A stretch of 64,000 bases of DNA from NCBI RefSeq assembly GCF_000718135.1, contig NZ_JOEM01000013.1, positions 186,001 through 250,000 on the forward strand. The letters are read 5' to 3'. The first letter of the stretch is position 1. Every line of letters starts with the position of its first letter. Shown here piece by piece: positions 9,221 through 20,774 of this stretch. Position numbers and translations under genes: made by a program. The stretch comes from Streptomyces cyaneofuscatus. GTDB lineage: Bacteria; Actinomycetota; Actinomycetes; Streptomycetales; Streptomycetaceae. The notes under the pieces were generated by a model. The model saw only the letters and a list, made by a program, of their open reading frames with translations. It ran no database searches and had not been told where the DNA came from.

Positions 9221-10212
9221 GCCGGGTCGGCCGGTACGGGCGTGCGCCGGGCATCGATACGGGCCGCGTCCGGCCACCGCACGTCGGACGCCCACCCCAG
9301 CTGCTCGAACCAGCGGATCAGCCGGGCGCTGGAGTCGATCTGCCCCCGCATCACCCCGTGCCGCGCGCTCGTCGGGTCCGCGTGGTGCAGGTTGTGCCAT
9401 GACTCGCCGCACGACAGCACCGCCAGCCACCACACGTTCCCCGAACGGTCACGGGACTTGAAGGGGCGCTTGCCGACCGCGTGGCAGATCGAGTTGATCG
9501 ACCACGTCACATGGTGCAGCAGCGCCACCCGTACCAGCGAACCCCAGAAGAACGCCGTCGCCGCACCCCACCACGACATCGTCACCAGGCCGCCCACCAG
9601 TGGAGGGATCGCCAGCGACACGATCGTGAAGGTCAGGAAGTGGCGCGAGATGGCCCGGATCGCCGGGTCCTTGATCAGGTCGGGGGCGTACTTCTGCTGC
9701 GGGGTCTGCTCCTCGTCGAACATCCACGCGATGTGCGCCCACCACAGCCCCTTCATCAGGGCCGGCAGGCTCTCCCCGAACCGCCACGGCGAATGCGGGT
9801 CACCCTCCGCGTCCGAGAACTTGTGGTGCTTGCGGTGATCGGCCACCCATCGCACCAGGGGCCCCTCCACCGCCAGCGAACCCATCACGGCCAGCGCGAT
9901 CCGCAGCGGACGCTTCGCCTTGAACGAACCGTGCGTGAAGTACCGGTGGAAACCGATCGTGATGCCGTGGCAGCCGATGAAGTACATCGCCACCAGCAGC
10001 CCGACGTCCAGCCAGCTCACCCCCCACCCCCACGCCAGCGGCACCGCCGCCACCAGGGCCACGAACGGCACCACGATGAACGCCAGCAGCGCGAACTGCT
10101 CGATCGACCGCTTCTTGTCCCCGCCCAGCGTGGCGGGGGGAAGCGCGGAGATGGTGGTGGTGGCGGTCGCGGATGGGCCGGGCTCGTCGATCACATCGGG
10201 CGTGGACGGCAT
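9217..10212 (-). CDS. acyl-CoA (delta-9 type) fatty acid desaturase
   Basis: A 331-residue membrane di-iron desaturase that introduces a double bond in acyl chains. All three histidine boxes are present: HRYFTH near residue 97, HRKHH near residue 135 and HNLHH near residue 275. Hydrophobic segments LLAFIVVPFVALVAAVPLAW and FLTFTIVSLAIPPLVGGL flank them. The start at 10212 is preceded by a purine-rich site. The coupled TetR gene follows with a 4-bp overlap. Confidence 0.93.
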   Translation of the reverse strand: MPSTPDVIDEPGPSATATTTISALPPATLGGDKKRSIEQFALLAFIVVPFVALVAAVPLAWGWGVSWLDVGLLVAMYFIGCHGITIGFHRYFTHGSFKAKRPLRIALAVMGSLAVEGPLVRWVADHRKHHKFSDAEGDPHSPWRFGESLPALMKGLWWAHIAWMFDEEQTPQQKYAPDLIKDPAIRAISRHFLTFTIVSLAIPPLVGGLVTMSWWGAATAFFWGSLVRVALLHHVTWSINSICHAVGKRPFKSRDRSGNVWWLAVLSCGESWHNLHHADPTSARHGVMRGQIDSSARLIRWFEQLGWASDVRWPDAARIDARRTPVPADPA

Positions 10213-10612
10213 AGGGGAGTCCCCCGGAGGGTGAGGAAGCAGTGCTCGGACGGCCGTGGCTACGGTTCCGTAACCTACGGCTTGGTAAGTATGACAGTGA
10301 CGGGGCCCACAACACGAGAACCCGGTCCAGCCCGTCGTACGCGGTAGTCCGGCTGCCCGAGGGGTAGGGCACTCGGTGCCGACGGCGTTCCCCGCCCCCC
10401 GCCAGGGCTGCGGACACGCCGGAGGCGACGACACCTATCCTGGAAGGGTCGGACAGCGCGGTCCGCACCCGCTCGTCGGGGCGTGGCAACAGCACCGCTG
10501 CCTGCCGCAGGGCCCCGTACCCCGCCAAGCGCCCTCCCACCACCCAGCAGCACCGCCACCGGGAGACGCCGGAGCGACGCACCTCCTCATTCACTGCAAG
10601 GAGCCGCACACT
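10213..10612. promoter_or_regulatory. divergent desaturase/ppc control region with candidate TetR operator
   Basis: This 400-bp gap holds no convincing gene. On the minus strand a -10-like CATACT (about 10289-10294) points toward the desaturase gene. Just downstream of it, at 10260-10280, the hexamer CTACGG occurs twice 15 bp apart around the dyad GGTTCCGTAACC. That is a reasonable operator for the coupled TetR protein. The ppc ribosome binding site AAGGAG is at 10598-10603. The rest shows nothing I recognise. Confidence 0.4.
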
Positions 10613-13342
<2,730 letters not shown>

Positions 13343-13346
13343 GTAC

Positions 13347-13380
13347 GCCGTACGTACGCATGGAGCCGTACGTACGCATG
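13347..13380. repeat. 16-bp direct repeat after ppc
   Basis: The 16-mer GCCGTACGTACGCATG occurs at 13347-13362 and again at 13365-13380, separated by 2 bp, just after the ppc stop. It contains the palindrome CGTACG. Function unknown. Confidence 0.85.
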
Positions 13381-13383
13381 AAC

Positions 13384-13432
13384 GGGCGGCCCTGCTACAG
13401 CGCGACGAACGTCGCCGCCAGCAGGGCCGCCC
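13384..13432. terminator. convergent hairpin between ppc and membrane protein gene
   Basis: Perfect 13-bp arms GGGCGGCCCTGCT (13384-13396) and its complement (13420-13432) enclose 23 nt. The hairpin overlaps the 3' end of the minus-strand membrane protein gene and lies 42 bp after ppc, so it could stop transcription from both sides. Confidence 0.6.
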
Positions 13433-13886
13433 CCGCCGTTCCGACCCCCCACGCCGTACGCGGCATCCGCAGCCCGCCGCCGATCACGAACCCGGCCAGC
13501 ACCATCGCCCCGCCGAGCGGCATCCACGCATGCAGAAGGCCCGGCACCCCCGTGCGGACCACCACATCGGTACCGGGCTTCACCACCACCGGAAAACGGT
13601 CACCCTTCCCCGCCGCGACCGACCTCTCCACCGTCACCCGCGCCCGCGCCGCCGACGTCGCGTCCGGCTCGTACCGGCCGGTGCAGGTCTCCTCACCGCA
13701 CTCCGTCACCGTCAACGTGCCGTGCTCACGCCCCTGGGCCAGCACGACATGGTGCGCCGTACCCCACGACGACCACACCCCCGCGGCCAGCAGCACCAGG
13801 GCCACCAGCCCCATCGCGGTCCGACGGCCCACGAGCGCCGTCCGACGGCCCACGAGCGCCGCACGCTGGGAAGAGCTCCGCTTCAT
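13395..13886 (-). CDS. small membrane protein, function unknown
   Basis: A 163-residue protein I cannot assign to a family. It has an N-terminal membrane segment (MGLVALVLLAAGVWSSW), an extracytoplasmic-looking region with two Cys (TECGEETC) and two C-terminal hydrophobic segments (WMPLGGAMVLAGFVIGGG and AGAALLAATFVAL). The cytoplasmic N-terminus contains a 7-residue tandem duplication, ALVGRRT twice. Confidence 0.7.
   Translation of the reverse strand: MKRSSSQRAALVGRRTALVGRRTAMGLVALVLLAAGVWSSWGTAHHVVLAQGREHGTLTVTECGEETCTGRYEPDATSAARARVTVERSVAAGKGDRFPVVVKPGTDVVVRTGVPGLLHAWMPLGGAMVLAGFVIGGGLRMPRTAWGVGTAGAALLAATFVAL
13819..13860 (-). repeat. 21-bp in-frame tandem duplication
   Basis: A 21-bp unit is perfectly duplicated at 13819-13839 and 13840-13860 inside the membrane protein gene, adding seven residues (ALVGRRT). 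The perfect identity suggests a recent slippage event. Confidence 0.9.
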
Positions 13887-13999
13887 GGGGGCAGATCCTT
13901 GGCCAGAGCACAGCCCCCGGTCAACCTGTGGCCGAAAAACACCCCAAGGGGGACAGGAATGTCAGGAGTTGCGCACGGCAGGAGCGAAAAGGCCGCGGC

Positions 14000-14593
14000 T
14001 CAGGAGTTGTACGCGCTCTGCGCCCGCTCCAGCCCCTCCGCCAGCAGACACTCCACCGAGTCCGCCGCCCGGTCCACCAGGAACGCCAGCTCCTTGCGCT
14101 CCACCGACCCGAAATCCTTCAGCACGAAATCCGCGACCTGCATCCGCCCCGGCGGCCGCCCGATCCCGAACCGTACCCGGTGATAATCCGGACCCATCGA
14201 CTTCGTCATCGACTTCAGCCCGTTGTGCCCGTTGTCCCCGCCGCCCAGCTTCAGCCGCAGCATCCCGTAATCGATGTCCAGCTCGTCATGGACCGCCACG
14301 ATGTGATCCGTCGGCACCTTGTAGAAGTCCCGCAGCGCCGTCACCGGCCCACCGGACAGATTCATGTACGACATCGGCTTCGCCAGCACCACCCGCCGGC
14401 TCCCCGGACCCGGCGGACCGATCCGCCCCTCCACCACCTGCGCCTGCGCCTTCTGCGCCCGCTTGAACTTCCCGCCGATCCGTGTCGCCAGCAGATCGGC
14501 CACCATGAACCCGACGTTGTGCCGGTTCGCCGCGTACTCGGGGCCGGGGTTGCCGAGGCCCACGATGAGCCAGGGGTCGGTGGCGTCGGACAT
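14000..14593 (-). CDS. pth: peptidyl-tRNA hydrolase
   Basis: It releases peptides from peptidyl-tRNA to recycle tRNA. The 197-residue protein shows the Pth signature [21 protein letters not shown], with the catalytic His in RHN, plus [11 protein letters not shown] and [10 protein letters not shown]. It starts at ATG 14593, where the protein begins [15 protein letters not shown]. It follows rplY on the same strand, as is usual in actinobacteria. Confidence 0.96.
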   Translation of the reverse strand: MSDATDPWLIVGLGNPGPEYAANRHNVGFMVADLLATRIGGKFKRAQKAQAQVVEGRIGPPGPGSRRVVLAKPMSYMNLSGGPVTALRDFYKVPTDHIVAVHDELDIDYGMLRLKLGGGDNGHNGLKSMTKSMGPDYHRVRFGIGRPPGRMQVADFVLKDFGSVERKELAFLVDRAADSVECLLAEGLERAQSAYNS

Positions 14594-14709
14594 CAGCGCT
14601 CGGTCTCCTCGTGCGGGAACAGGTGATGGCAGGCGAACGGGGCGGCGGCTCCCCCGGAAGGGAACCACCACCCCGTCAGTCAAGCAGGTGGAACGGTGAG
14701 GCGTGAGGC

Positions 14710-15303
14710 TCAGGCCTCGGCACCCTCGGCCTCGGCGGCGGCCTCGTCCGCGGACGGCTCCTCGGCCTGCGCGGCGACGACCTGGATCACGATGGAGTCC
14801 TCGTCACCGGCGAGCACGGAGCCCTTCGGCAGCGGGATGTCCTTGGCGGCGATCGAGTCACCGGCGTCCAGGCCCTCGACGGAGACCGTCACGGACTCGG
14901 GGATGTGGGTGGCCTCGGCCTCGACGAGCAGCGTGTTCTGCACGAACTCCAGCAGGTTGGCGCCCGGCGCCAGGTCGCCCTCGGCGTGCACCGCGATCTC
15001 GACGTTGACCTTCTCGCCGCGCTTCACGGTCAGCAGGTCGACGTGCTCGATGGTGCCCTTGAGAGGGTGACGCTGCACGGCCTTCGGGATGACCAGCGCG
15101 TCCTTGCCGTCGATCTCCAGACCGATCAGCACGTTGGCCGTACGCAGCGCGAGCAGCAGCTCGTGGCCCGGCAGCGTGATGTGGACCGACTCGGCGCCGT
15201 GGCCGTAGACGACCGCGGGGACCTGGTTGGCACGACGGATACGGCGGGCGGCGCCCTTGCCGAACTCGGTACGGACCTCGGTGGCGAGCTTGATCTCAGC
15301 CAT
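14710..15303 (-). CDS. rplY: 50S ribosomal protein L25 (Ctc/TL5 type)
   Basis: This 197-residue protein binds 5S rRNA in the large subunit. It is the long form with an N-terminal L25 domain ([29 protein letters not shown]) and a C-terminal TL5/Ctc beta domain, ending in an acidic Ala/Glu-rich tail. It starts at ATG 15303 and lies 117 bp upstream of pth. Confidence 0.95.
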   Translation of the reverse strand: MAEIKLATEVRTEFGKGAARRIRRANQVPAVVYGHGAESVHITLPGHELLLALRTANVLIGLEIDGKDALVIPKAVQRHPLKGTIEHVDLLTVKRGEKVNVEIAVHAEGDLAPGANLLEFVQNTLLVEAEATHIPESVTVSVEGLDAGDSIAAKDIPLPKGSVLAGDEDSIVIQVVAAQAEEPSADEAAAEAEGAEA

Positions 15304-15417
15304 GGTTGCACTCCTCGTCAGGTGACGGAACCGTCGGAAACGGATCTCGAACGGTCACCCGGCCCACGACAGGCCTGCTACGAAGAGCGCGTCGATAACG
15401 GAGTGTCCGTACACACA

Positions 15418-15474
15418 GGTACGGCCTCCCTCGCCGAGCAACTCGGTGAGTCTACCCGGCGGGGAGGCCGTACC
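15418..15474 (-). terminator. branched hairpin between prs and rplY
   Basis: Perfect 13-bp arms GGTACGGCCTCCC (15418-15430) and complement (15462-15474) enclose an inner hairpin CCGAG-CAA-CTCGG (15434-15446). It follows the prs stop at 15521 on the minus strand and is a likely terminator or processing structure ahead of rplY. Confidence 0.6.
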
Positions 15475-15520
15475 CCAAAGTGGATCAGCGGAGACCGATC
15501 TCAGCTGGTCAGCCCTGCTG

Positions 15521-16498
15521 TCAGCCCTGCTCCTCGAAGAGGCTCGTCACCGAACCGTCCTCGAACACCTCACGCACCGCACGCGCGATCGTCGGCGCGA
15601 TCGACAGCACGGTGATCTTGTCCAGCTCCAGCTCACCCGGGGTCGGCAGCGTGTCCGTGAACACGAACTCGCTCACCTTCGAGTTCTTCAGCCGGTCCGC
15701 CGCCGGACCCGACAGCACACCGTGCGTCGCCGTCACGATGACGTCCTCCGCACCGTGCGCGAACAGCGCGTCCGCGGCGGCGCAGATCGTGCCACCCGTG
15801 TCGATCATGTCGTCGACCAGCACACAGACCCGGCCCTCGACGTTACCGACGACCTCGTGGACGGAGACCTGGTTCGGCACGTCCTTGTCACGGCGCTTGT
15901 GCACGATCGCCAGCGGCGCGTCCAGCCGGTCGCACCAGCGGTCGGCGACCCGCACGCGGCCCGCGTCCGGCGACACGATCGTCAGCTTGGAACGGTCGAC
16001 CTTCGCGCCCACGTAGTCCGCCAGGATCGGCAGCGCGAACAGGTGGTCCACCGGGCCGTCGAAGAAGCCCTGGATCTGGTCCGTGTGCAGATCGACGGTG
16101 AGAATCCGGTCCGCACCCGCGGTCTTCATCAGGTCCGCGATCAGACGCGCCGAGATCGGCTCACGGCCACGGTGCTTCTTGTCCTGACGGGCGTACCCGT
16201 AGAACGGCACGATCACCGTGATGGAACGGGCCGACGCGCGCTTCAGCGCGTCCAGCATGATCAGCTGCTCCATGATCCACTTGTTGATCGGAGCCGTGTG
16301 GCTCTGGATCAGGAAGCAGTCCGCGCCACGTGCCGACTCCTGGAAGCGCACATAGATCTCACCGTTGGCGAAATCGAAAGCCTTCGTCGGCACGAGACCG
16401 ACACCCAGTTGATGTGCGACCTCCTCGGCCAGCTCGGGGTGGGCGCGGCCGGAGAAGAGCATCAGTTTCTTCTCGCCGGTCGTCTTGATCCCGGTCAC
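15521..16498 (-). CDS. prs: ribose-phosphate pyrophosphokinase
   Basis: It makes PRPP from ribose-5-phosphate and ATP for nucleotide, His and Trp synthesis. The 325-residue protein has the N-terminal LMLFSGRAHPELAEEVAHQL, the flexible-loop YGYARQDKKHRGREPIS and the PRPP-binding signature VLVDDMIDTGGTICAAADAL. It starts with GTG at 16498. It is downstream of glmU on the same strand, the standard order. Confidence 0.96.
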   Translation of the reverse strand: MTGIKTTGEKKLMLFSGRAHPELAEEVAHQLGVGLVPTKAFDFANGEIYVRFQESARGADCFLIQSHTAPINKWIMEQLIMLDALKRASARSITVIVPFYGYARQDKKHRGREPISARLIADLMKTAGADRILTVDLHTDQIQGFFDGPVDHLFALPILADYVGAKVDRSKLTIVSPDAGRVRVADRWCDRLDAPLAIVHKRRDKDVPNQVSVHEVVGNVEGRVCVLVDDMIDTGGTICAAADALFAHGAEDVIVTATHGVLSGPAADRLKNSKVSEFVFTDTLPTPGELELDKITVLSIAPTIARAVREVFEDGSVTSLFEEQG

Positions 16499-16617
16499 AG
16501 CACAGTCTCCTCAGACGTGTATCTGGCGCTGCACGCATAGGTCCCGATGTGCAACGAGCCAGCCGAAATGGGTGAGCATCTATCACGGTACGCCGTCACC
16601 GGCGCACCTGTTTCCGG

Positions 16618-18066
16618 TCAGCTTTCGCCGTCGGCTCCCTGCGACGACGCCTGAGCAGCCTGAGCGGCGGCGCTGCCCGGACGCTTCCGGGCCACCCAAC
16701 CCTCGATATTCCGCTGCTGGCCCCGCGCCACGGCGAGCGAACCGGAAGGGACGTCCTTCGTGATGACCGACCCGGCGGCGGTGTAGACCCCGTCCCCGAC
16801 CGTGACCGGTGCCACAAACATATTGTCCGAACCGGTACGGCAGTGGGAGCCGATCGTCGTGTGGTGCTTGGCCACCCCGTCGTAGTTCACGAAGACGCTG
16901 GCCGCGCCGATGTTGGTGTGGTCGCCGATGGTCGCGTCACCGACGTAGCTGAGGTGCGGAACCTTGGTCCCTTCGCCGACCGTGGCGTTCTTCATCTCCA
17001 CGTACGTACCGGCCTTGGCCTTCGTCCCCAGCCGCGTCCCCGGCCGCAGATACGCGTACGGCCCGACGGAGGCCCCCGCCCCGATCTCGGCCGAGTCGGT
17101 CACGGAGTTGTCGACGCGGGCCCCGGCGTGCACGACGGTGTCCTTGAGCCGCGAGTTCGGCCCGACCTCACTGTCCTCCGCGAGATGCGTCGTCCCGAGC
17201 AGCTGCGTCCCCGGATGCACGACGGCATCCCGCTCGTACGTCACGGTCGCGTCGATCAGCGTGGACGCCGGGTCCACCACCGTCACGCCCGCGAGCATCG
17301 CCCGCTCCAGCAGCCGCTCGTTCAGCAGCCGGCGCGCCTCGGCGAGCTGGAGCCGGTTGTTGATGCCGAGGATCTCGCGGTGGTCGCCCGCCACGGACGC
17401 CCCGACCCGGTGCCCCGCCTCACGCAGGATGGAGAGCACATCGGTGAGGTACTCCTCGCCCTGGCTGTTGTCGGTGCGCACCTTGCCCAGCGCGTCGGCC
17501 AGGAGCGACCCGTCGAACGCGAACACCCCGGAGTTGATCTCCGCGATCGCCCGCTGCTCGTCGGTGGCGTCCTTGTGCTCGACGATCTCGGTGACCGCGC
17601 CGGTGGCGGGGTCGCGCACGATGCGCCCGTAGCCGGTGGAGTCCGGGACCTCGGCGGTCAGGACGGTGACCGCGTTGGCGTCGGCGGCGTGGGTGGCGGC
17701 GAGCGCGCCGAGCGTCTCGCCGGAGAGCAGCGGGGTGTCGCCGCAGACGACGATCACGGTCCCGTCGACGGACCCGCCGAGCTCTTCGAGCCCCATGCGG
17801 ACGGCGTGCCCGGTCCCGTTCTGCTCGGCCTGGAAGGCGGTGCGCACGGGGGCGTCGCCGGCGTTCAGGTGCGCGGTGACCTGCTCACTGGCGTGCCCGA
17901 CGACCACGACGAGGTGCTGGGGGTCCAGCTCCCGGGCGGCGGCGACGACATGTCCGACGAGCGAGCGCCCGGAGATCTCGTGCAGGACCTTGGGGGTCTT
18001 CGACTTCATACGGGTGCCCTCACCCGCTGCGAGGACGACGACGGCTGCCGGGCTGGTTGCGCTCAC
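16618..18066 (-). CDS. glmU: bifunctional GlcNAc-1-P uridyltransferase / glucosamine-1-P acetyltransferase
   Basis: It makes UDP-GlcNAc for peptidoglycan. The 482-residue protein has the N-terminal uridyltransferase motif VLAAGEGTRMKSKTPKVLHE and a C-terminal left-handed beta helix of hexapeptide repeats ending in the acetyltransferase region (THIGAASVFVNYDGVAKHHT). The start is GTG 18066. A short Gln/Ala-rich tail follows the last repeat. Confidence 0.97.
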   Translation of the reverse strand: MSATSPAAVVVLAAGEGTRMKSKTPKVLHEISGRSLVGHVVAAARELDPQHLVVVVGHASEQVTAHLNAGDAPVRTAFQAEQNGTGHAVRMGLEELGGSVDGTVIVVCGDTPLLSGETLGALAATHAADANAVTVLTAEVPDSTGYGRIVRDPATGAVTEIVEHKDATDEQRAIAEINSGVFAFDGSLLADALGKVRTDNSQGEEYLTDVLSILREAGHRVGASVAGDHREILGINNRLQLAEARRLLNERLLERAMLAGVTVVDPASTLIDATVTYERDAVVHPGTQLLGTTHLAEDSEVGPNSRLKDTVVHAGARVDNSVTDSAEIGAGASVGPYAYLRPGTRLGTKAKAGTYVEMKNATVGEGTKVPHLSYVGDATIGDHTNIGAASVFVNYDGVAKHHTTIGSHCRTGSDNMFVAPVTVGDGVYTAAGSVITKDVPSGSLAVARGQQRNIEGWVARKRPGSAAAQAAQASSQGADGES

Positions 18067-18136
18067 GGATGTGCCCTTCGGCTTCGGGTGGTGGTCATCC
18101 GCAGGATACCGGGGGTGTTTCGGCGGGGAATGGGGG

Positions 18137-18165
18137 CGGGCCCCGACCGGAGTGGTCGGGGCCCG
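18137..18165 (-). terminator. hairpin downstream of tRNA-Gln
   Basis: Twelve-bp perfect arms CGGGCCCCGACC (18137-18148) and complement (18154-18165) with a 5-nt loop lie 10 bp beyond the tRNA 3' end on the minus strand. Confidence 0.75.
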
Positions 18166-18175
18166 ATGCGTGAGC

Positions 18176-18246
18176 TCCGCCGGCTGGATTCGAACCAGCG
18201 TCTCAAGGCTCCAAAGGCCTGCGGGATGCCGCTACCCCACGGCGGA
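18176..18246 (-). tRNA. tRNA-Gln (anticodon UUG)
   Basis: The 71-nt minus-strand sequence folds as a cloverleaf: acceptor arms TCCGCCG/CGGCGGA, D-stem GGG/CCC, anticodon loop CTTTGGA giving anticodon TTG, a five-base variable loop, and T-arm GCTGG-TTCGAAT-CCAGC. The CCA is not encoded. The first base pair of the anticodon stem is a C-T mismatch. The 5' end touches the stop codon of the upstream minus-strand gene with no gap. Confidence 0.93.
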
Positions 18247-19140
18247 TCACGCCTCAACCCTACCGGGTCGATCACCGTCCTTGAGCCGGGAGGTGGCCCC
18301 TTCGGCGATCCCCGACCACCACCCTTCGATGCGGCGATAGAGGGTGGCGCCCTTGGCCACGCGGATCACCAGGCACCCCCGGTACGCCTCGCCCACATTC
18401 TTCCGGATCGTCTGCGGATTGTGCCTCTTGAGGGTGGTCTTCCGGAGGTCGGACACGTCGATGCCGACCAGGTCGGCCCAGTAGCGCTCGGCGGCCGGGA
18501 CGTCGGCGGTTTCGTGGATCATCACCCGGTAGGAGAGGCGGTTCCGCCCTACTTCCAGCAGATCCAGCCACGCCAGATAGACGGCTATGACGCCTGGGTC
18601 GCTGTTGATGAACGTGACGTTCTCGCGGCGGTCGTAGACCTTGTCCTTGCTTCCCTCCGCCCAGTACAGGGCGACACCGGTGTAGAAGAGCTCCTGGTCC
18701 GACATCGCGACGGTCTCGTCCCGGGCGGCCGCCTTGGTCCGCTGCCGCTCGGCGTCGCGCACCGCCAGTTCGTGGTCCCAGCGCATGCGTCCCGCGAGGC
18801 GCACCTGCTCGATGGCGCTACGGCTGCGCTCCGGCTTCGGCAGATCCCGTACCCAGAGCGAGATGGACCCCTTGGAGCACCCCAGCTCCACCTGGATCTG
18901 GTCGTACGTCATGCCCTGGAGGCGCAGCTCGCGGGCCTTCTCCCGTGCGTCGTCCTTGGCGTTGGGCCGCTTCGTCCACTCCGGGGCGGGCTCGCCCTGG
19001 AGGAGGCGGTTGAGGAGGTCGTTGTTGTCGACGTGGAGGCGGTCGCGGATCTGGCGGCGGCTGAGCCCCTCCCGGCGCAGCGCCACCGCCTGGGCGCGTA
19101 AGCCCTCGAAGTCGGCGTACTTGCTTGTGGTTTCCGTCAT
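18247..19140 (-). CDS. HTH protein with LAGLIDADG-like C-terminal domain
   Basis: A 297-residue protein, not firmly assigned. The N-terminal third holds two HTH-like segments (LRREGLSRRQIRDRLHV and LQGMTYDQIQVELGCSKGSISLW), followed by a basic linker. The C-terminal half reads YTGVALYWAEGSKDK, then VTFINSDPGVIAVYLAWLDLL, and later YRGCLVIRVAKGATLYRRIEGW. The helix with the acidic residue, the F/T-N-SDP strand and the ordering resemble a single LAGLIDADG homing endonuclease-like fold; this is pattern recognition only. It starts at ATG 19140, and its stop codon abuts the 5' end of tRNA-Gln, so the two are probably cotranscribed. Confidence 0.65.
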   Translation of the reverse strand: MTETTSKYADFEGLRAQAVALRREGLSRRQIRDRLHVDNNDLLNRLLQGEPAPEWTKRPNAKDDAREKARELRLQGMTYDQIQVELGCSKGSISLWVRDLPKPERSRSAIEQVRLAGRMRWDHELAVRDAERQRTKAAARDETVAMSDQELFYTGVALYWAEGSKDKVYDRRENVTFINSDPGVIAVYLAWLDLLEVGRNRLSYRVMIHETADVPAAERYWADLVGIDVSDLRKTTLKRHNPQTIRKNVGEAYRGCLVIRVAKGATLYRRIEGWWSGIAEGATSRLKDGDRPGRVEA

Positions 19141-19283
19141 ACGGTGATCGTCGTCCGGAATGCGAACGTCCGGGTCGAAAGTGCGGTCGATTCGCCATTT
19201 CAGGCGATCGGCGTGTGTTTCGTGCTCGTTCGAACGCGGAACGTGCTGTTGCCGGTCACCGGAAAATGGGATGCGACCGCCCG

Positions 19284-19289
19284 TAGGCT
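19284..19289 (+). promoter_or_regulatory. candidate -10 of a leaderless sensor kinase transcript
   Basis: TAGGCT lies 7 bp before the ATG at 19297, and no ribosome binding site intervenes. This arrangement is common in Streptomyces leaderless genes, where transcription starts at the start codon. Confidence 0.45.
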
Positions 19290-19296
19290 GGATGCC

Positions 19297-20640
19297 ATGA
19301 CCGCAACGGGGGCAGACCGGGAGGCGGCGGGATCGACCACCCGCGGCTACTGGTGGTGGGAGCGGCGGCGCAGTGTCGCCCTGGACGTGGGACTGGCGCT
19401 GGTATCGGCGCTGGAGTGTGGCCTGGAGGGGGTGGAGTTCGCCGGGAACACCGGGCTGCCGGTGTCGGTGGGCGTGGTGTTCGGGCTGCTGGCGGGTTCG
19501 GTGCTGGTGGTGCGGCGGCGGTGGCCGATCGTCGTGGTGCTGGTGTCGATCGGGATGACGCCGGCCGAGATGGGCTTCCTGATGGCCTTGGTGGGCCTGT
19601 ACACGCTGGCGGCGTCCGAGGTGCCGCGCCGGATCACCGTCGTGCTGGCGGGGATGGCGCTGGTGGGGACGTTCATCGTCACCTACGTACGGCTGCGCCA
19701 GAGCATCGCCGAGCAGGCCGATTTCGGGCCGGGGGACTGGTATGTGCCGCTGGTGTCGGTGTTCATGGCGGTGGGGCTGACGGCTCCCGCCGTGCTGTTC
19801 GGCCTGTACATAGGGGCCCGGCGCCGGTTGATGGAGAGCCTGCGGGAGCGGGCGGACTCGCTGGAGCGTGAGCTGTCGCTGCTGGCGGACCGGGCGGAGG
19901 AGCGGGCCGAGTGGGCGCGTACGGAGGAGCGGACCCGGATCGCGCGGGAGATGCATGACGTGGTGGCCCACCGGGTGAGCCTGATGGTGGTCCACGCCGC
20001 GGCGCTGCAGGCCGTCGCCCCGAAGGACCCGGCGAAGGCGGTGCGGAACGCGGCGCTGGTGGGGGACATGGGGCGGCAGGCGCTGACGGAGTTGCGGGAG
20101 ATGCTCGGCGTGCTGCGGAGCGGTGACGCGTTGATCGCGCCGGTGGCGGCGGGTGGCGGTGCGGTTCCGCTGGCGGCGGTGGGGCAGGCAGCTGCGGCGG
20201 CCGCGGCGGCGTCGGAGGACGGGCCCCGGCTGAGCGAGCTGGAGGCGCTGGTGGCGCAGTCGCGGCAGGCGGGGATGGTGGTGGAGCTGTCGGTGGACGG
20301 CGAGCTGCGCCCGTACGCGCCCGAGGTCGAGCAGACGGCGTTCCGGGTGGTGCAGGAGGCGCTGACGAACGTGCACAAGCATGCGGCGGGGGCGAAGACG
20401 TGGGTGCGGTTGGCGCACCGGGGGTCCGAGGTCGCGATGCAGGTGGAGAACGGTCCTTCGGACGCGGCGGTGGCGGATGCGGGGCTGCCGAGCGGGGGGA
20501 ACGGGCTGGTGGGGATGCGGGAGCGGGTGCTGGGGCTGGGGGGTGTGTTCGTGTCCGGTCCTACGGACGCGGGTGGGTTCCGGGTGTCGGTGGTGCTGCC
20601 GGACGTTTCCGGCCCGCATTCCAGCCCGTCCGGCGTTTGA
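19297..20640 (+). CDS. orphan sensor histidine kinase (HisKA_3 type)
   Basis: A 447-residue NarL-system sensor kinase. Four to five membrane helices occupy the first 180 residues (for example VSVGVVFGLLAGSVLVVRR), followed by a coiled coil (SLRERADSLERELSLLADRA), the phosphoacceptor box RIAREMHDVVAHRVSLMVVH and a C-terminal ATPase domain with GNGLVGMRERVLGLGG. No response regulator is adjacent, so its partner is encoded elsewhere. Its last seven codons and stop lie inside a 30-bp inverted repeat. Confidence 0.88.
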   Translation: MTATGADREAAGSTTRGYWWWERRRSVALDVGLALVSALECGLEGVEFAGNTGLPVSVGVVFGLLAGSVLVVRRRWPIVVVLVSIGMTPAEMGFLMALVGLYTLAASEVPRRITVVLAGMALVGTFIVTYVRLRQSIAEQADFGPGDWYVPLVSVFMAVGLTAPAVLFGLYIGARRRLMESLRERADSLERELSLLADRAEERAEWARTEERTRIAREMHDVVAHRVSLMVVHAAALQAVAPKDPAKAVRNAALVGDMGRQALTELREMLGVLRSGDALIAPVAAGGGAVPLAAVGQAAAAAAAASEDGPRLSELEALVAQSRQAGMVVELSVDGELRPYAPEVEQTAFRVVQEALTNVHKHAAGAKTWVRLAHRGSEVAMQVENGPSDAAVADAGLPSGGNGLVGMRERVLGLGGVFVSGPTDAGGFRVSVVLPDVSGPHSSPSGV

Positions 20641-20746
20641 GGACGGAACCGTCGCTCGGGACGAACGGGCACTATCACTTCCCGGACAGGCAAAGGGCGC
20701 CGCTCTCCCCAGCAAGGGTTCCGTCCTCAAACGCCGGACGGGCTGG
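20621..20746. repeat. 30-bp perfect inverted repeat around a 66-bp spacer
   Basis: The 30-mer starting CCAGCCCGTCCGGCG at 20621-20650 is repeated as its exact complement at 20717-20746. The left arm contains the 3' end and stop codon of the sensor kinase gene. The sequence CCGTCCGGCGTTTGAGGAC is a dispersed element I recognise from many Streptomyces intergenic regions. It can form a very stable cruciform or transcript hairpin and probably acts as a terminator between the convergent kinase and SUKH-3 genes. Confidence 0.85.
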
Positions 20747-20774
20747 GGTGGTCGCCCCACGGGCCGAAAGTGGT

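Noticed and set aside
18176..18246. tRNA as attachment site of an integrated element
   Set aside because: No integrase, excisionase or duplicated tRNA 3' end is visible nearby; flanking genes are backbone.
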